Shown piece after piece: positions 1 to 11,743 of a stretch of DNA of 64,000 nt (its first letter is position 1; each line of letters starts with the position of its first letter). Made by a program: the position numbers and the translations under genes. Origin of the DNA: Parastagonospora avenae f. sp. tritici 18332-5 (taxonomy: Eukaryota > Ascomycota > Dothideomycetes > Pleosporales > Phaeosphaeriaceae); contig JAFJTR010000106.1 in the NCBI GenBank assembly GCA_022559985.1, forward strand, positions 28,036 through 92,035, in the 5' to 3' direction. The notes under the pieces are model-generated. The model did not search any database. It was not told where the DNA came from and saw nothing but the letters and a program-made list of their open reading frames with translations.

Positions 1-598
1 TCAGGCAGTCGTGAGGGCAATGCTTCTCAATTGCCAACGCAACGCTTTCATTGTACAGTATTAGGGTTTATTGGTATGGGCACTAGAGTAGCATTTTCGG
101 ACTGAAGGCGCCACCGTGTTTCTATTTGTTTGGGTATACCCCGTGGGTTTGGCGCTGGTGGCATGAGTGGCTGAAAACAGGCTTACTCGAAATAGTCCAG
201 AAAGGGTGCATGCATAGGCGACGCGTCACGAGAGTTCGCGGACCATTTTGGTTCATGTAGGAGGGGTCTTGAACAATATCACATATTGATGAACGAGATT
301 TCGGTTCCGGTGTGAGTACTTGTGCAGCTTATGCAGTCGCGTAAAAATGATTGTTCATGCCGCATGCAGAGTGGTGAGAAGTGCCGGTGCGTAAGGCGTT
401 TCGTTGCGAAGGGAACGGCGCGGCGGTGATCCGTGTCTTCATTGGACGGATGCAATACAGCGCATCCTACACTCACGCCTCATGCAACCGCGAGAGCCGC
501 ACTGACACTATCGCTTCACTATTCACTATTCTTCGCTTCCTACGACACCTTTGGTGATGTTGCCTGCTTTCGACCAGTGTGGGTGAACTCCAGGCAGC
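1..598. other. Upstream intergenic region, no gene seen
   Basis: Only short overlapping frames occur here, none with a recognisable domain. The last part must hold the promoter and 5' leader of the F-box gene that starts at 599. I see no clear TATA box and no RNA gene. Confidence 0.5.
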
Positions 599-3509
599 AT
601 GGCTTCCTCACTCCCGCCGTCGGCAGCTGGTACACCACGAGCAGCCTCGCCGCTACACTCCGACGACGCCGCACATTCGCTCTCGACCTCGCTCCCTTTG
701 CATGACGATGCGCACACCATGGCGACGCCAAATGAAGCAGAAGTAGTGCGGAAGACGGGTGTGGCCGCGAATGCCGTGACCGCGTCTGCATCCGACGACG
801 AAGTCAACAAAGCACCAAAAGGGAAGGAGAAGGTCGCAAAGGGCCCACTGAGACTGCTGGACCTGCCCGTGGATATCCTGAAGGAGATAATACACCAGGT
901 ACATATGCGCCCCTTTGCGTTTCACTGTTGCCCTGCGCTCTCAGCTTCAGAGGCATACTAACGTCAGCAACCCCACAGCTCCCCCATACCAACGACCTCA
1001 CATCCCTCTCGCTCTGCCACTCGGCTCTGCACCGGCTCACGATACCATGTATCTACTCGCGCTTCGACATTGTATGGCCCGACGAGAGCACCCATACGGA
1101 GCCGCGGTCTGGCGTGGATGCGCTCACATATGGCCTGGCGACGCTGGTCATGGGAGACGACTGCTTTCCCCACCAGAACCGGCTGCGGCAGCAAGGGAAT
1201 AGCCCAAGTTCATTTGTCAAGCCCGCAGCGACGCCATATCCCGTGCAACCGCGGCGATTTGGCAACTACTACGGGCAGTTCACCAAGAAGTTCTCCCTTG
1301 GCAACGGTCCGCAGGCGTGGGTGCAGGAGTACATGATCACTAAGGAGGGCGGAAAGATGCTTGGTACGCTGGTCGCGCTTGCCATCGCGCGCATGGTCAA
1401 CCTCGAGACTTTTGTATGGGACATGCCGACGGGTGTGTTGCGCGACGTGTGGCTTGCGCTGTCCAGCCTCGCCCATCGGAGTGACGGGGAAGATTGCCGG
1501 CTGGATCGACTGTGGATCAGATGGCACGACAACACCATCGACTCGCCCATGCCACCGCCTGCGCCGCCGATGATCCTCAACAACGTCGGCGTCCCTCCGC
1601 CTCCTGGCACTACACATCCGAGTGGCCTCGGAACGGTCCAGTCGCCAGCCGTCGCGCCTCAGCAGTACCTACCGAGCAATGTATCTGCATTGGATCGCGT
1701 CGAGCATCCTACCTTCTCGGCCATTCCTGCACTCAAGAGTCTGAGCGTTCTCGACATCGACGAACTGCCGTACTTGGATGAGATGAGCATACTGATTGCA
1801 AGGTCGCAGAAGAAATTGCGCGAACTTCGTATTGGCATTGCTCCACATGCGCAGCAACGGGACTGGGTCACGGTGTGGGAAGGTGATGGTCTGCAACAGG
1901 TCGACTATAGCGTAAACACGACAGCCGCCAGTACGCTCGGCGAGAAGAGACTAGGTGGTGTGCTCGGGATACTGGTAGGCCGAGTGCACAACATGCGCCA
2001 TTCCGAGGACTCGCAGCCACTCAAAGTACCTGCAGTCGCATCTCCAGAGCGACCGGTCGAGGCGACGCCAAGCAAAGCGACATCAAACGTACTTCCATCC
2101 ATAGCCAGCCTATCGATGCAGGATCGCGAAGCTGGGCAGGATGTCGATCATTTCGGAAATCCCATGGAAGAGTCGGAGGTAGTCGAGGAACCAGACTTGG
2201 TTGACGACGACATAGCAGCCGAAGTTGAGCATGTCACAGCACCTTTGCTTGCTAATCCTGTTCGGACTCCATCGAAACCAGTTGCTGAATCGACAGGTCA
2301 AGATGCATTCGCCAAAAACAGCTCCGAAGAGCCGCCGGAAGAGCTCCTAAACGGCAAGCTGAAGCTAGAAGTCTTGGAGCTTGAACGTGTGCCGTTGTCA
2401 GTGGCTGTTCTGCGGAGAGCTTTCGACTGGTCGATACTGTCGACGCTGACGCTACTACATTGCAGCAACCACGAGCAGCTCTGGAAGGTCCTTCGCCGAC
2501 AATACACTCCTCGCTCCTCTTTCCCTGGATCGCCATCACCGTCAAAAGCTTACAGAGCATCATACACACTTCGATCTGAATACCAGCTGAACCTCAAGCG
2601 GATACATACGAATACAGTTTCGCCTGCTTTGATCTCATTTCTGAAGGAAACGCTTGCGCCAAACAGTCTCGAGGTGCTCTTCCTCCAAGAAGGTCGTTCA
2701 TATTCGTCAACAGTGACAGTAGACGCGATATATCGAGGACCGATGCGGAGACATAGATCGAGCTTGAAGAAGTTGATGATTGATAGTGGTGAAAAGGGTC
2801 CTGACGGACACACAACCACCAGCTCGAGGTGGCGTCGATGGATGCTCAACCGTGAAATACTCACGTTCATCACAAGTGGACGCATGAGTAGTTTGCGAGA
2901 GCTTGCAGTGTCCATCGACTACAAAGACTGGGTAAGGTGTTCACTCACCTGCTTGAGAGATGATGGCTAACATGAAAACAGCACCACTTCCTGCAGCGCC
3001 TTCCGTACATACCGCATATCCGCTCACTTTACATCCCCTTCATCGCGGATCATGCCCACGGCAGTAACATTGACCCCCGCGAACTAGCCTACCAGATCCT
3101 GGACATTGTACATCTACGCCCAGAAATTGAGCTTTGCTACATGGGTCTATCATCTAAATGTTTCGAGATCCTAGAGAACAGGCCATCGAATTACGACCTG
3201 CGGCATGATGGTGTGCATGCTGATGGCAGTGGCTCGGGTTATACCGCGCAGGATCCAATGATGTCTGACGATGAGAGCGAAGCTACGGAAGACGAAGACG
3301 ATGACGATGCTGATGCTGATGATGGCGCCGTTGCTACCACCGGCGACGAAACGGAGAGCGAAGCAAGCGATGACAACGACATCGAGAGCGACAACGAGTC
3401 ATTCATGCAAGAGTCGCACAAAGGCCCCAAGCTGCGCGTACGAGAGATTTTGTTTTATGAAGAGCGCGTCGAGGCGTTTAGGCGACGACATGGCGTTCTC
3501 AGGCCATGA
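599..3509 (+). CDS. F-box protein with acidic C-terminus (3 exons)
   Basis: Exons 599-898, 979-2931 and 2982-3509; introns of 80 and 50 nt, both phase 0, give 926 aa. The F-box spans the first splice junction: LLDLPVDILKEIIHQ ends exon 1 and LPHTNDLTSLSLCHSAL opens exon 2, followed by IYSRFDIVW, the usual F-box continuation. F-box proteins normally bind Skp1 and bring substrates to an SCF ubiquitin ligase; the substrate here is unknown. The remainder has leucine-rich stretches (LKSLSVLDIDELPYL, LEVLELERVPLSVAVLRR) suggesting degenerate leucine-rich repeats, plus low-complexity linkers. The last ~100 residues are very acidic (Asp/Glu/Ser runs). The ATG at 599 is the only start giving a complete F-box. 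The F-box call is firm; the LRR call is inference. Confidence 0.85.
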
Positions 3510-4059
3510 TGACGTGACGGCGTCGTATATATGCTGGACATTCAAGGGCATCAAATGGGACTAGGTACGGGTGGACCATGGCGTTTTTTATCAGGGATAT
3601 CCTTCTGCCAAATGGGCATGATTTGGGACAGGCATGGTGTTGAGGGATGTCCAGCGATCGGATTCGTTATTTTATGTAGTATTATATTAGGAATGAACGC
3701 TGCGTGGGTGCAGGTATCAATGCAAACGCTATAGAGTAGGCAGATAGTCTTCGGGTTCTCGGTGATTCTTGGTGAGGTTCAGTCTTCTATCTATGAAGGG
3801 TCCACTTCTCGGTGATGGAGGGGCACGTGAGCTCGCGTTCGCGTTTTGTCCAACCTCGAGGTGAGCGCGACCCACGACCTGATCGCAAACAAACAGCCTT
3901 ACCTCCAGAGACGTCGAAACGAGACCACATGCACCTCGACCGCATCAATTCTCGGGTGTAACTATGTAAATTCGGTCTGCTACACTAGACGAGCTCCCAC
4001 CTACCCACAGCAAGACAATCGTATAACGTCGCGAAGCGGGGCTCCGCCGCACCTCCGCC
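3510..4059. other. Intergenic: F-box 3' end and APC2 promoter
   Basis: No supported gene. A frame at 3846-4316 runs into the APC2 coding region in another frame and looks like a shadow. The element TTCTCGGTGAT occurs twice about 50 bp apart (near 3755 and 3807), of unknown meaning. Confidence 0.4.
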
Positions 4060-6771
4060 ATGGACCACTCAACCCTAGTCTTCGCATCTGTCTTCCCCGT
4101 CCTCTCGCTCTCGCATACGACGCCTACACCAATCGCGACCCCAGATTTGGGCTATACAGCGCCAGGCACCTCCTTCGGCAGTCCGTACGCTGGCAAGAAC
4201 ATCGAAGGATATGGCCAGAACCAACACCGAGCAGTCAAGCGCAGCCAAGCATGGAGCTGCGCAACACGATTCTTGAGCTTGCCGAAGGACATTTCGATCG
4301 TTCCGCGGCTACATAGAACGAGGGATGTCGAAGAGGCGCTGAGCTACTTGCTCGTGGGCAAGGGAAAGAGCGAGGATAGCAAGGAAGAGAGCCTAGTGGA
4401 GTGGTACACGAATGAGTGCCGATTACACTTTGCAAACCACGTCAGAAGCGGGTTCGAACAACTCTGGGGCAAGGAAGTGCAGCTCCAACATGCCTGGGAT
4501 GTGCTGGACGAGACGCAGCGCGCGTTTGAACAGGTGCAGAACTTCTACCTGGAGCCGTTTAATGAGCATCTCCTGCCGTTCTTGCAGAATGACGGGAGTA
4601 CGTCGACGATAAGACCGAGTAGGCCTACGCAGGTGGAGGAGTCGGGGTCGTCGGAGGCTGCGAGCGAGAAGTTTTTGAGAGACTTGCATGCTGTGTTTGC
4701 GCATTGTTTGCCGGCGCAGCGCTATTCGAAGACGCTGAGCTATGTCTTGTATGATGCCGGCTGTAGGCTTTATCGCGTGTATACACGGCATGATGGCGTG
4801 CAGCCGTCTTCGACACCTGAAGTAACGACAGAATTTCGGAAACGCATGGCCGCGCTGCTTCAAGGGCTGGAGCGCGTCGGTCTCGGCGGCGACAGAGCGC
4901 AGAAAGCGTTTGCGCATGCCATGAACAAGCTGCTCGACTCGTACATGACCAGCCACTACCTCAAGGTCGACTGGTACTCGAAACAGTCGATTGTACCGCA
5001 CATGAGATTGTGGATCGAGAAGGGGTTCTGTCCGCTTGTCGAGCTGGTGTTGGAGTGTCTGCGGTGCGAGCAGAGTACCGTCTTACCCACCGAAGTGACA
5101 TCATGGCAAGAAATGGCCCTAAACAGACTTGGCAGAGCTCGAGTCGACAACCTTTTCGACTTCGTTATGAATTGGGATAAGAGCTTGGGTGCTGTGCTTG
5201 ATATCAAAGAGTACTTGAAAGTGCCCGGCGCAAAGCAACATCTCACTTCAAGCTTCTCACAGCAAATTTCTAGGCGCTTGTTGCATCCTGGGGCGACGAC
5301 AACGTATATCTTGAATATGTACATTTCGATTATTCGTTCGTTTCATGTGCTGGAGCCAAAGGGCGTGCTGCTGGAACGTGTGGCGAGACCGATTAGACGG
5401 TATTTGAAAGAGCGGGAAGATACAGCGAGAATCATCATTTCAAGCCTTCTCACGGATCTCAGTGATGAGGCTGGCACGAAGTTCTCCTTGAACAGCGAGT
5501 TATCATATGAGATTGCATGCGAGATGGCTAAGCCGTTCGCAAACTATGGCCAGGATATGGATGAGGAGCTCAACTGGAATGACATGAATTGGCAACCACT
5601 GCCCACGGATGCGTCACCAGACTACAAGAAGTCAAAGGTGGAGGATGTCATATGGTTCTTGTTGACACTTTGGGAGCGCGAAGATTTGATCAATGAGCTG
5701 AAGAATATCTATGGAGATCATCTACTCAGATGCACAGATCCAGAGTACGAGAAGGAGATTCGATTGCTGGAGCTGGTCAAAGTACGGCTTGGTGACGATA
5801 AGCTACAAGCTTGTGAAGTTATGCTTCGCGATGTGCTCGATTCCAAGCGCATCAACGCTTCCATCCGAGCAGCCAGCACAACATCATCCGCCTTCCAAAC
5901 ACCAGACACCCGCAACAGGAATACACAGACGCCAGAAGTCCTCGGACCACGAACACCTCGCCGACGTCGGCCTGCACCACCAGCACCTCCCGCTGGCCCA
6001 CCAGCCCCAACTCTCAACGCCCAAATCCTCTCATCCTTCTTCTGGCCCTCCCTCCGCGACGACACCTTCCTCGTCCCCTCACAAATCGCCACGCTCCAAA
6101 AAGACTACGAATCGCGCTTCGAGCGCATCAAAGGCATGCGCAAACTCCGCTGGATGCACGCCCTTGGCACTTCCTCCATCACCCTCACCTTCGACGACCG
6201 CACCGAAGACTTCGACCATCTAACCCCCTGGCAAGTCAGCGTCGTGCATGCCTTCCAACCCCAACCCGGCGAGGAGCACATTGCGCGCAAAAAGAAAGGC
6301 GGCGAGGGCATCAGTCGAAATGTTGCGCAGCTCGAAGATATCCTGCAAATGGACGACACGCTCATCCGCCAGGCCCTCGCGTTCTGGACGGGCAAATCCG
6401 TCCTGCGCTCCATCGCGCCCGATACATACGCCGTCATCGAATCCCTCCCGAGTAAATCCGCACAAGCAAACGCGGATTCTAGCGCGGCCGCCGCCGCGGA
6501 GGAATTCGCTGCTATCCAAGCTGCGACCACGACGGTCAAGAGTCAAGCTGATCTACTCAACGAGAAGAAGGACGTGTATAAAGCGTTTATTCTGGGTATG
6601 TTGACGAATCAGGGGAATATGCCGGTGCCGCGCATTCTCATGATGATGCGCATGATGGTGCAGGGCGGGTTCCCGTTTGGGGCGGAAGAGGTGCGGGAGG
6701 TGCTGGTCGAGATGGAAGGGCTGGGCAAGGTTGTGGGGTTTGGGGGGGACGTTTGGGGGGTTAAGAAGTAG
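4060..6771 (+). CDS. APC2: Anaphase-promoting complex subunit 2 (cullin)
   Basis: Single-exon gene, 903 aa. APC2 is the cullin-like scaffold of the APC/C ubiquitin ligase; with the RING subunit APC11 it forms the catalytic core that drives mitotic exit. Visible evidence: helical N-terminal cullin repeats (for example the WYTNECRLHFANHV region near residue 123), a cullin-homology segment near residues 525-560 (DVIWFLLTLWEREDLINELK), the cullin core FERIKGMRKLRWMHALGTSS near residue 687, and a C-terminal winged helix from about residue 840 (KAFILGMLTNQGNMPVPRIL) that matches the APC2-specific domain. A Pro/Ala/Arg-rich linker near residues 615-650 is probably a disordered insertion. The end of the gene is G-rich. 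The start at 4060 is the first in-frame ATG; conserved sequence begins later, so a slightly shorter N-terminus is possible. Confidence 0.93.
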   Translation: MDHSTLVFASVFPVLSLSHTTPTPIATPDLGYTAPGTSFGSPYAGKNIEGYGQNQHRAVKRSQAWSCATRFLSLPKDISIVPRLHRTRDVEEALSYLLVGKGKSEDSKEESLVEWYTNECRLHFANHVRSGFEQLWGKEVQLQHAWDVLDETQRAFEQVQNFYLEPFNEHLLPFLQNDGSTSTIRPSRPTQVEESGSSEAASEKFLRDLHAVFAHCLPAQRYSKTLSYVLYDAGCRLYRVYTRHDGVQPSSTPEVTTEFRKRMAALLQGLERVGLGGDRAQKAFAHAMNKLLDSYMTSHYLKVDWYSKQSIVPHMRLWIEKGFCPLVELVLECLRCEQSTVLPTEVTSWQEMALNRLGRARVDNLFDFVMNWDKSLGAVLDIKEYLKVPGAKQHLTSSFSQQISRRLLHPGATTTYILNMYISIIRSFHVLEPKGVLLERVARPIRRYLKEREDTARIIISSLLTDLSDEAGTKFSLNSELSYEIACEMAKPFANYGQDMDEELNWNDMNWQPLPTDASPDYKKSKVEDVIWFLLTLWEREDLINELKNIYGDHLLRCTDPEYEKEIRLLELVKVRLGDDKLQACEVMLRDVLDSKRINASIRAASTTSSAFQTPDTRNRNTQTPEVLGPRTPRRRRPAPPAPPAGPPAPTLNAQILSSFFWPSLRDDTFLVPSQIATLQKDYESRFERIKGMRKLRWMHALGTSSITLTFDDRTEDFDHLTPWQVSVVHAFQPQPGEEHIARKKKGGEGISRNVAQLEDILQMDDTLIRQALAFWTGKSVLRSIAPDTYAVIESLPSKSAQANADSSAAAAAEEFAAIQAATTTVKSQADLLNEKKDVYKAFILGMLTNQGNMPVPRILMMMRMMVQGGFPFGAEEVREVLVEMEGLGKVVGFGGDVWGVKK

Positions 6772-8415
6772 AGTTTTATCTTGTCAAGATGATAAGAGAT
6801 GCGGTCGTGAATTGATATCCATGTATGTTACGACTTCAGCTTCGAGGATTTCTGTCCAGGCGCTGTTTCCAATGTAGTGGAGTTAGTCTCCCAACAGTGT
6901 CTGCTCCTTGCCATGCCTGCCGTATAGTCTCGTCATTTGCACTACCGACTTGATCGACGAGCCGAGTTTGCTTCAATGCCCATAGTCTTTCTTCCCTACC
7001 TGATGCAATATCCAACCAACTCCTCTAAATACGAACGAACTATAGGGCGTTCTCGTCCGATCTGCCATCAAATGAGGTCCTGGTTTAGACGTGGAGTCGC
7101 GCGCATTCGTGTACACAAGGCCCGTTACGCGTACGGCTCGATACGTCTGCTTTGCAGAAACACAAAACGTGAATTAAGTCTATAGAGCGCTAAGAGCACT
7201 TTTGCGTTGCATTTATCCTCGACGGATGGTGTGGTTTTGTGAGGAGTGAGGATTAGTGTGTAGAAGTGGTACCAGTCTCGCTTTCTTTGCACTTTACCGG
7301 CCTTTGTTATTTCTTGCTATATACACTGTCCAATGTGGATGATTTTCTGACGTAGCTTTCGCCTGTCTAACTAGCTAGTGTTATTCGCAGATAATTCCTA
7401 GTTGAGCTTCGCCCGTCCAACCAGTGTTATCTGCAGATGATGTCTTGTGAGCCTGTTTCAATCCCTTTCTGTGTGTTGTCTGCCTTTTGGGAGACACTCT
7501 AGGCTCCATTTTGAACTTGATACCTAGGCGCTTAGCTGTTCCTCAGCTTCAAGCTCCAGGTTCTGGCGCGAGACATATAGATCGGGTCTTGATTTTAGTT
7601 TCTCTGCTCTCTTGGTGCTCGCTCGATGTTCCATCTTCTTCGACTTGCGTTCCCGGTGATCTTCACGTGCAACGCAATCTTCAGCTTAATATCTTTCCCG
7701 CCGTCGCTTTTCCGCCTGCAAGCTCGTGTCTCTCCATGCAATGCATAGTCCGTTCTTCTCCTCCCCTTTGACCGCGCAAACCCCCTCGCGACCGTGAAAC
7801 TCGACAAACGCGGTTAGAGACAGCTACCAGTACTTGGTCGCGATCGTGCACGTGCTGTTTGTCTTTGGAATACTCGCTGCTGTAGAATTTGTTCATGTTA
7901 ACAAACATCTCGCCATGACTCGTGGGCACGGTTGGAAATGAAGTCGCGCAGGAAATCGCGCGAGCATTGCTGTATAGCGCCCCGTGGGTTGGCGCTCAGA
8001 GTGCGTATCTGGCGGGTGTGTGATGGACTCTGGGTATGGCAGCAAAAGCCGTTTGCCTCTCGGCATTTTTTCGAGTAGGTCTGGCAGTACCATCGGAACT
8101 GCTGGACGTTACTTGAAGACATGCTGGCGGCTGGCCATTTTGAGGTTCCGAGCCACGCACGTCAAGCGTGCGACTCTGCTCTTGCCAACCTTCGATCCTA
8201 CTCTGTCCTTCCAAAACCAACATCAGAGAAACAGTATACCCAAAATTTCGCTGATTTGTCATTGTCCCATACTGCTCCATGCTTTTTCTCGAATGGTTAC
8301 CAGCAATTATGTCCCCACTCGAGGGCCCTACGCGCAGCAAGGCTACACAAGAGGTGGCTGAGCAAATCCTTCGGCTTCTGTTCTCTTTTTACCTACTTTT
8401 ACTTCGCTTCGCTTC
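6772..8415. other. 1.6-kb intergenic region, no supported gene
   Basis: Between APC2 and the HET pseudogene. Short frames lack domains or splice-compatible partners. A diverged direct repeat (7354-7444) is annotated separately. May contain relics I cannot recognise. Confidence 0.4.
7354..7444. repeat. Diverged direct duplication of ~40 bp
   Basis: Two copies lie side by side, about 7354-7395 and 7405-7444. Both read AGCTT(T)CGCC[T/C]GTC[T/C]AAC, then AGTGTTAT and GCAGATRAT. The copies differ mainly by C/T transitions and a short indel. Origin unknown; no coding content. Confidence 0.5.
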
Positions 8416-10758
8416 ATGAGCGCCACATCATCCGCCAATCAGGGGTTCATTTCTCAGAACTACTGCAATATTCTCAATGCTCTTCAAATTCCAAATGAAG
8501 AAAATTGCGCGATAGAAAGAGGGGGATGGGTTCGTCGAAGACCTCCTAAGGCGACGCCTGACGAAGAAGAGAACGACTCCGCTGTTGCGCCGCCTGCGTA
8601 GGATTTAGAGACGAAATCATCGGCGCACGGCAGGCTTTGCAAGAGGTGTCAAATTTTTCAGGAGAAAATGTCCCATGAGTTCACAGAGCTGGTGAAACTA
8701 GCGTCTCTGGATCCAGAATGCCAATATTGCCAGCAATTCCGCAACATCTTCGAGCTAGACAAGCATCTGAATGGCCTCGTGCATTTCACTCTATGTCGAG
8801 GAAAGTCTTTGTTCGGAGAGAAATCTTGGCCTGAGCCTTTTTCCTATCTCGAAATTCAACTCGGGGTCTACGACACACGGCCATATATCTATTTCTTCCC
8901 TCTTGAAGTAACGTGGTTATCAACAGTCTATCCTGTGGGAATGTACATCAAGTCAAGTCTTCCAGATTTTGACGATTTCAAAACAGTACTGCACAATTGC
9001 TGTGCAAATCACATATCGACTTGCACCCTTTCTCCACCTGACCTAAGTTTACTGCAACTCATAGATTGCAAAAACCGTCGGATCATTCCAGCCCCCCTAG
9101 ACCAGCGCTATATTTGTTTGAGCTATGTCTGGGGTTATCAAGCTGATGGACTACCTACCTTTCACAGATCATTGCTAGATACCGTCCCTAAAACCGTGGA
9201 GGACGCCATGTTCGTTGCAATACAGCTCGGCATCCCTTTTCTATGAGTCGACAGATATTGTATAGATCAAAGAAAGCCACAGGAAAGGCACAACATCATC
9301 CGAAATATGGACAAAATATACCACGGCGCTGAGCTTACCATAATCTCCGCCGTGGGAGAGGATCCTCGTCATGGTCTACCCGGTGTCCAAGGAACACCTC
9401 GCAAACCCCAGTATCAGTTGCAGTTCGGGAATGAGATCTATCATGCCGCAAAACCGGGCCGAGAAGAATTGCAAAGTCAAAATGGGCTTCTAGAGGCTGG
9501 GGTGTATAGCCCTATGAGATATACTTGTAGAGAGACACTGACATTACTCCAAAGGACTTACCAAGAAATGCTCCTGTCTTGACGAAGTTTGGTTTTTACG
9601 GAGACTCAGATTTACTTCCAGTGCATGATTGAGACAAGCATTGAAAGTATATCTCCTGGCTTGACCTTTGCCTCGACGAGTACTCTTCCATCCGCTGCTT
9701 GTGTATCGAACGTAAGTAAAACCTTCGAGTATTTGTACAGCGTATTCCCACATGGTGATGTGGAACGCCATGTCGATCACCTCAATGATCGCTTGCATGA
9801 ATACTACCAGCGACAACTCTCTTTCGGTACCGATGCGATCGACGTGTTTCTGGGCATCATGAGCTTCTACCATGCATCAAACTCGACGGCAACAAAACTC
9901 ACGCAGTTTTATGGCGTAGTTTTTGATTATAGAGACGCCTCAGACCCTGATTTACCGCGAGCGTCATTCCTCCACGGTCTTCTCTGGTCGACCAAAATCC
10001 CCCAAAACACTCCATATGTGGTACCACACACTTTTCCATCATGGACTTGGGCTTCGGTCAAGGCATCGCAACCTGCAGAGGCTCTAGGTGAATTGGTTCT
10101 ACCACATACCATGCGGCAACGTGAGTATGGCATGTACCGAGAAATAGAAGTCCGAATTTGGCATCGAGTCAGCGGCTCAAGCCAAATAGCAGATTTTCCG
10201 AACTACGAGGACGACTACAAACACTTCATGCCGTGGATAGACATCGCGACCTGGACACGACCATATAAGGTCACACGACTCAACCCACGTTCGGGTATAG
10301 TTTCGCAATACTCTAATCCTTCTACGATAGAAAATCGTTTGGCTTCGGGGGCAGCGAAAGTGATGATACATGACCCTCTGGCTTTGGAGAAAGCAGAGGT
10401 GCACGCAATTTGCTTGAAGGTCACTGACTCGTACGAGTTCGACCTGGTTGGCGTCTCAGGCTTGCTTGTCGTCGAGACCGAACTAGGATTGTACCGGCGA
10501 GTGGCGATGTTTCAGTGGGATTTGGATTTGCGTAACTCCGAGCTGGGAAATGAAATTCGGGAGGAAGTTCAACGGGCTCTCGGACTAGACGGTCGCATCG
10601 GGGATGAGGGCAGAGAGAAGGGCAAGTCGCATGTGTATGATTGGGTCAACAGAAAGAATGCCATGAAGCGTTTGAAAGAAGGTGGGTACATTGGGCCGCA
10701 GGTGTTGGGGAGGCTTTCGGAGGAGCCATGGCAGAGGCGGACGATAGGTTTGATCTAG
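8416..10758 (+). pseudogene. HET-domain protein, pseudogene with 3 in-frame stops
   Basis: One reading frame runs from 8416 to 10758 without a frameshift but is broken by TAG at 8599-8601, TGA at 9244-9246 and TGA at 9580-9582. Both TGA codons interrupt conserved HET text: LSYVWG (about 9121-9138) leads to LGIPFL, stop, VDRYCIDQ, where the family normally has Trp; later TYQEMLLS, stop, RSLVFTETQ, where Arg is usual. The N-terminal LCKRCQ motif lies after the TAG and the C-terminal FPSWTWAS motif is intact. Because conserved residues flank the stops directly, introns cannot remove them. HET proteins trigger heterokaryon-incompatibility cell death in filamentous fungi. Neither TGA is followed by a classic CUA readthrough context. 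If the true start lay after 8601, only two stops would count, but no ATG precedes LCKRCQ there. Confidence 0.85.
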
Positions 10759-11079
10759 GAGTCTCCAGTACGATCTGCCACTCCTGTAGGTACAACTGAT
10801 TTACACCAAACCTAATTACTCGCGTGGCCGCTGCTTTGCGTGATGCGTGAACAGTCTCTGCACCATGCCAAGCTCAGCATACTCTTGGTCGTGGATACGC
10901 CATCGGCTAGAGATATCTCCAAGACATTGGAATGGGGCATCAACGAAAAGCTACTTAACTGTAGACTAAAATGGGACCAGCGGAGTCTAGAGCCTGGCAA
11001 TGGGCTTGCTGAATGTACTTCAGCCGACGGAACGCTTACCACTACGAAGGTGGCGGCATCCTTCCCTACAAGTCTACTT

Positions 11080-11168
11080 GTACGAAGGAGCTGGTTTTGG
11101 GTGATGCACCGATGTTGGTGCACTGACCACCAGAGCTGGTGCATCACCCAAAACCAGCTCCTTCGTAC
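11080..11168. repeat. Perfect 31-bp inverted repeat with 27-nt loop
   Basis: The left arm 11080-11110 and right arm 11138-11168 are exact reverse complements (left arm begins GTACGAAGGAGCTGG). The 27-nt spacer can pair further through TGGTG and CACCA. Such a structure could be a relic or miniature form of a transposable element, or a transcribed hairpin. I see no convincing target-site duplication. Confidence 0.9.
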
Positions 11169-11170
11169 TC

Positions 11171-11188
11171 AGTACAACCTGTTGTACT
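11171..11188. repeat. 8-bp palindrome next to the long inverted repeat
   Basis: AGTACAAC, CT, GTTGTACT is a perfect inverted repeat with a 2-nt loop, two bases after the 31-bp repeat. AGTAC also occurs at the edge of the larger hairpin, so the two may be parts of one element. Confidence 0.6.
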
Positions 11189-11743
11189 ATCACAGTCAGT
11201 GGAGGCTATAATTTCAGCGTCGAGGCGATACATGTAAGCCCTTTCTTTCTGCGACGCGTTGGACTATTCACGTTGCGGTATCTCTTCGTTCCGACGCCGA
11301 CTGAACTCGATGTCGTGGTCAGACCAGTTGGGTCTGCTTCACCGAGCTTTGAACGTTTGTATTATATTTGTCTACCAGATAAATTCTTTCACATACGACC
11401 ATAGGGCGTTGAATACAAGGCTTCCCGTCCGTTCAGCCATATTTAAGCAGCGCACCGGCGGATTAGTAGTTAAATGGGCGATCATTAGCGAATCCCCGCT
11501 GTTGTATGTTTTTGCCATTTTTTTGGTCTTGCATGAATGAGCAACAGTGGCAGCGAGGAGAAATAAATTCATGTAGCAAGGGTGAAGATTGGATTAGTTT
11601 TTAGCAAGGAAGACTTGATCGTTGGCGGCTGTGCAGCAAGGGGAATCGCTATCATAGCTGCACGCAGAGCCTCTGTTGCAGGATTATCGATAAGTCATGC
11701 TCAACCTGACCCGAGACCAAAGCAACAAATCGAAACACGGTCT

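Larger units (their letters stand above)
10759..11743. other. Intergenic between two HET loci, palindrome-rich
   Basis: No supported gene; the small frames here have no domains. The notable content is a long perfect inverted repeat and a smaller palindrome beside it, annotated separately. Confidence 0.5.

Noticed and set aside
3846..4316. 156-codon frame upstream of and overlapping APC2
   Set aside because: No domain; overlaps the start of a clear gene in another frame; no splice partner.
5711..6223. 170-codon frame inside APC2
   Set aside because: Shadow of the APC2 gene in a Pro/Ser-rich region.
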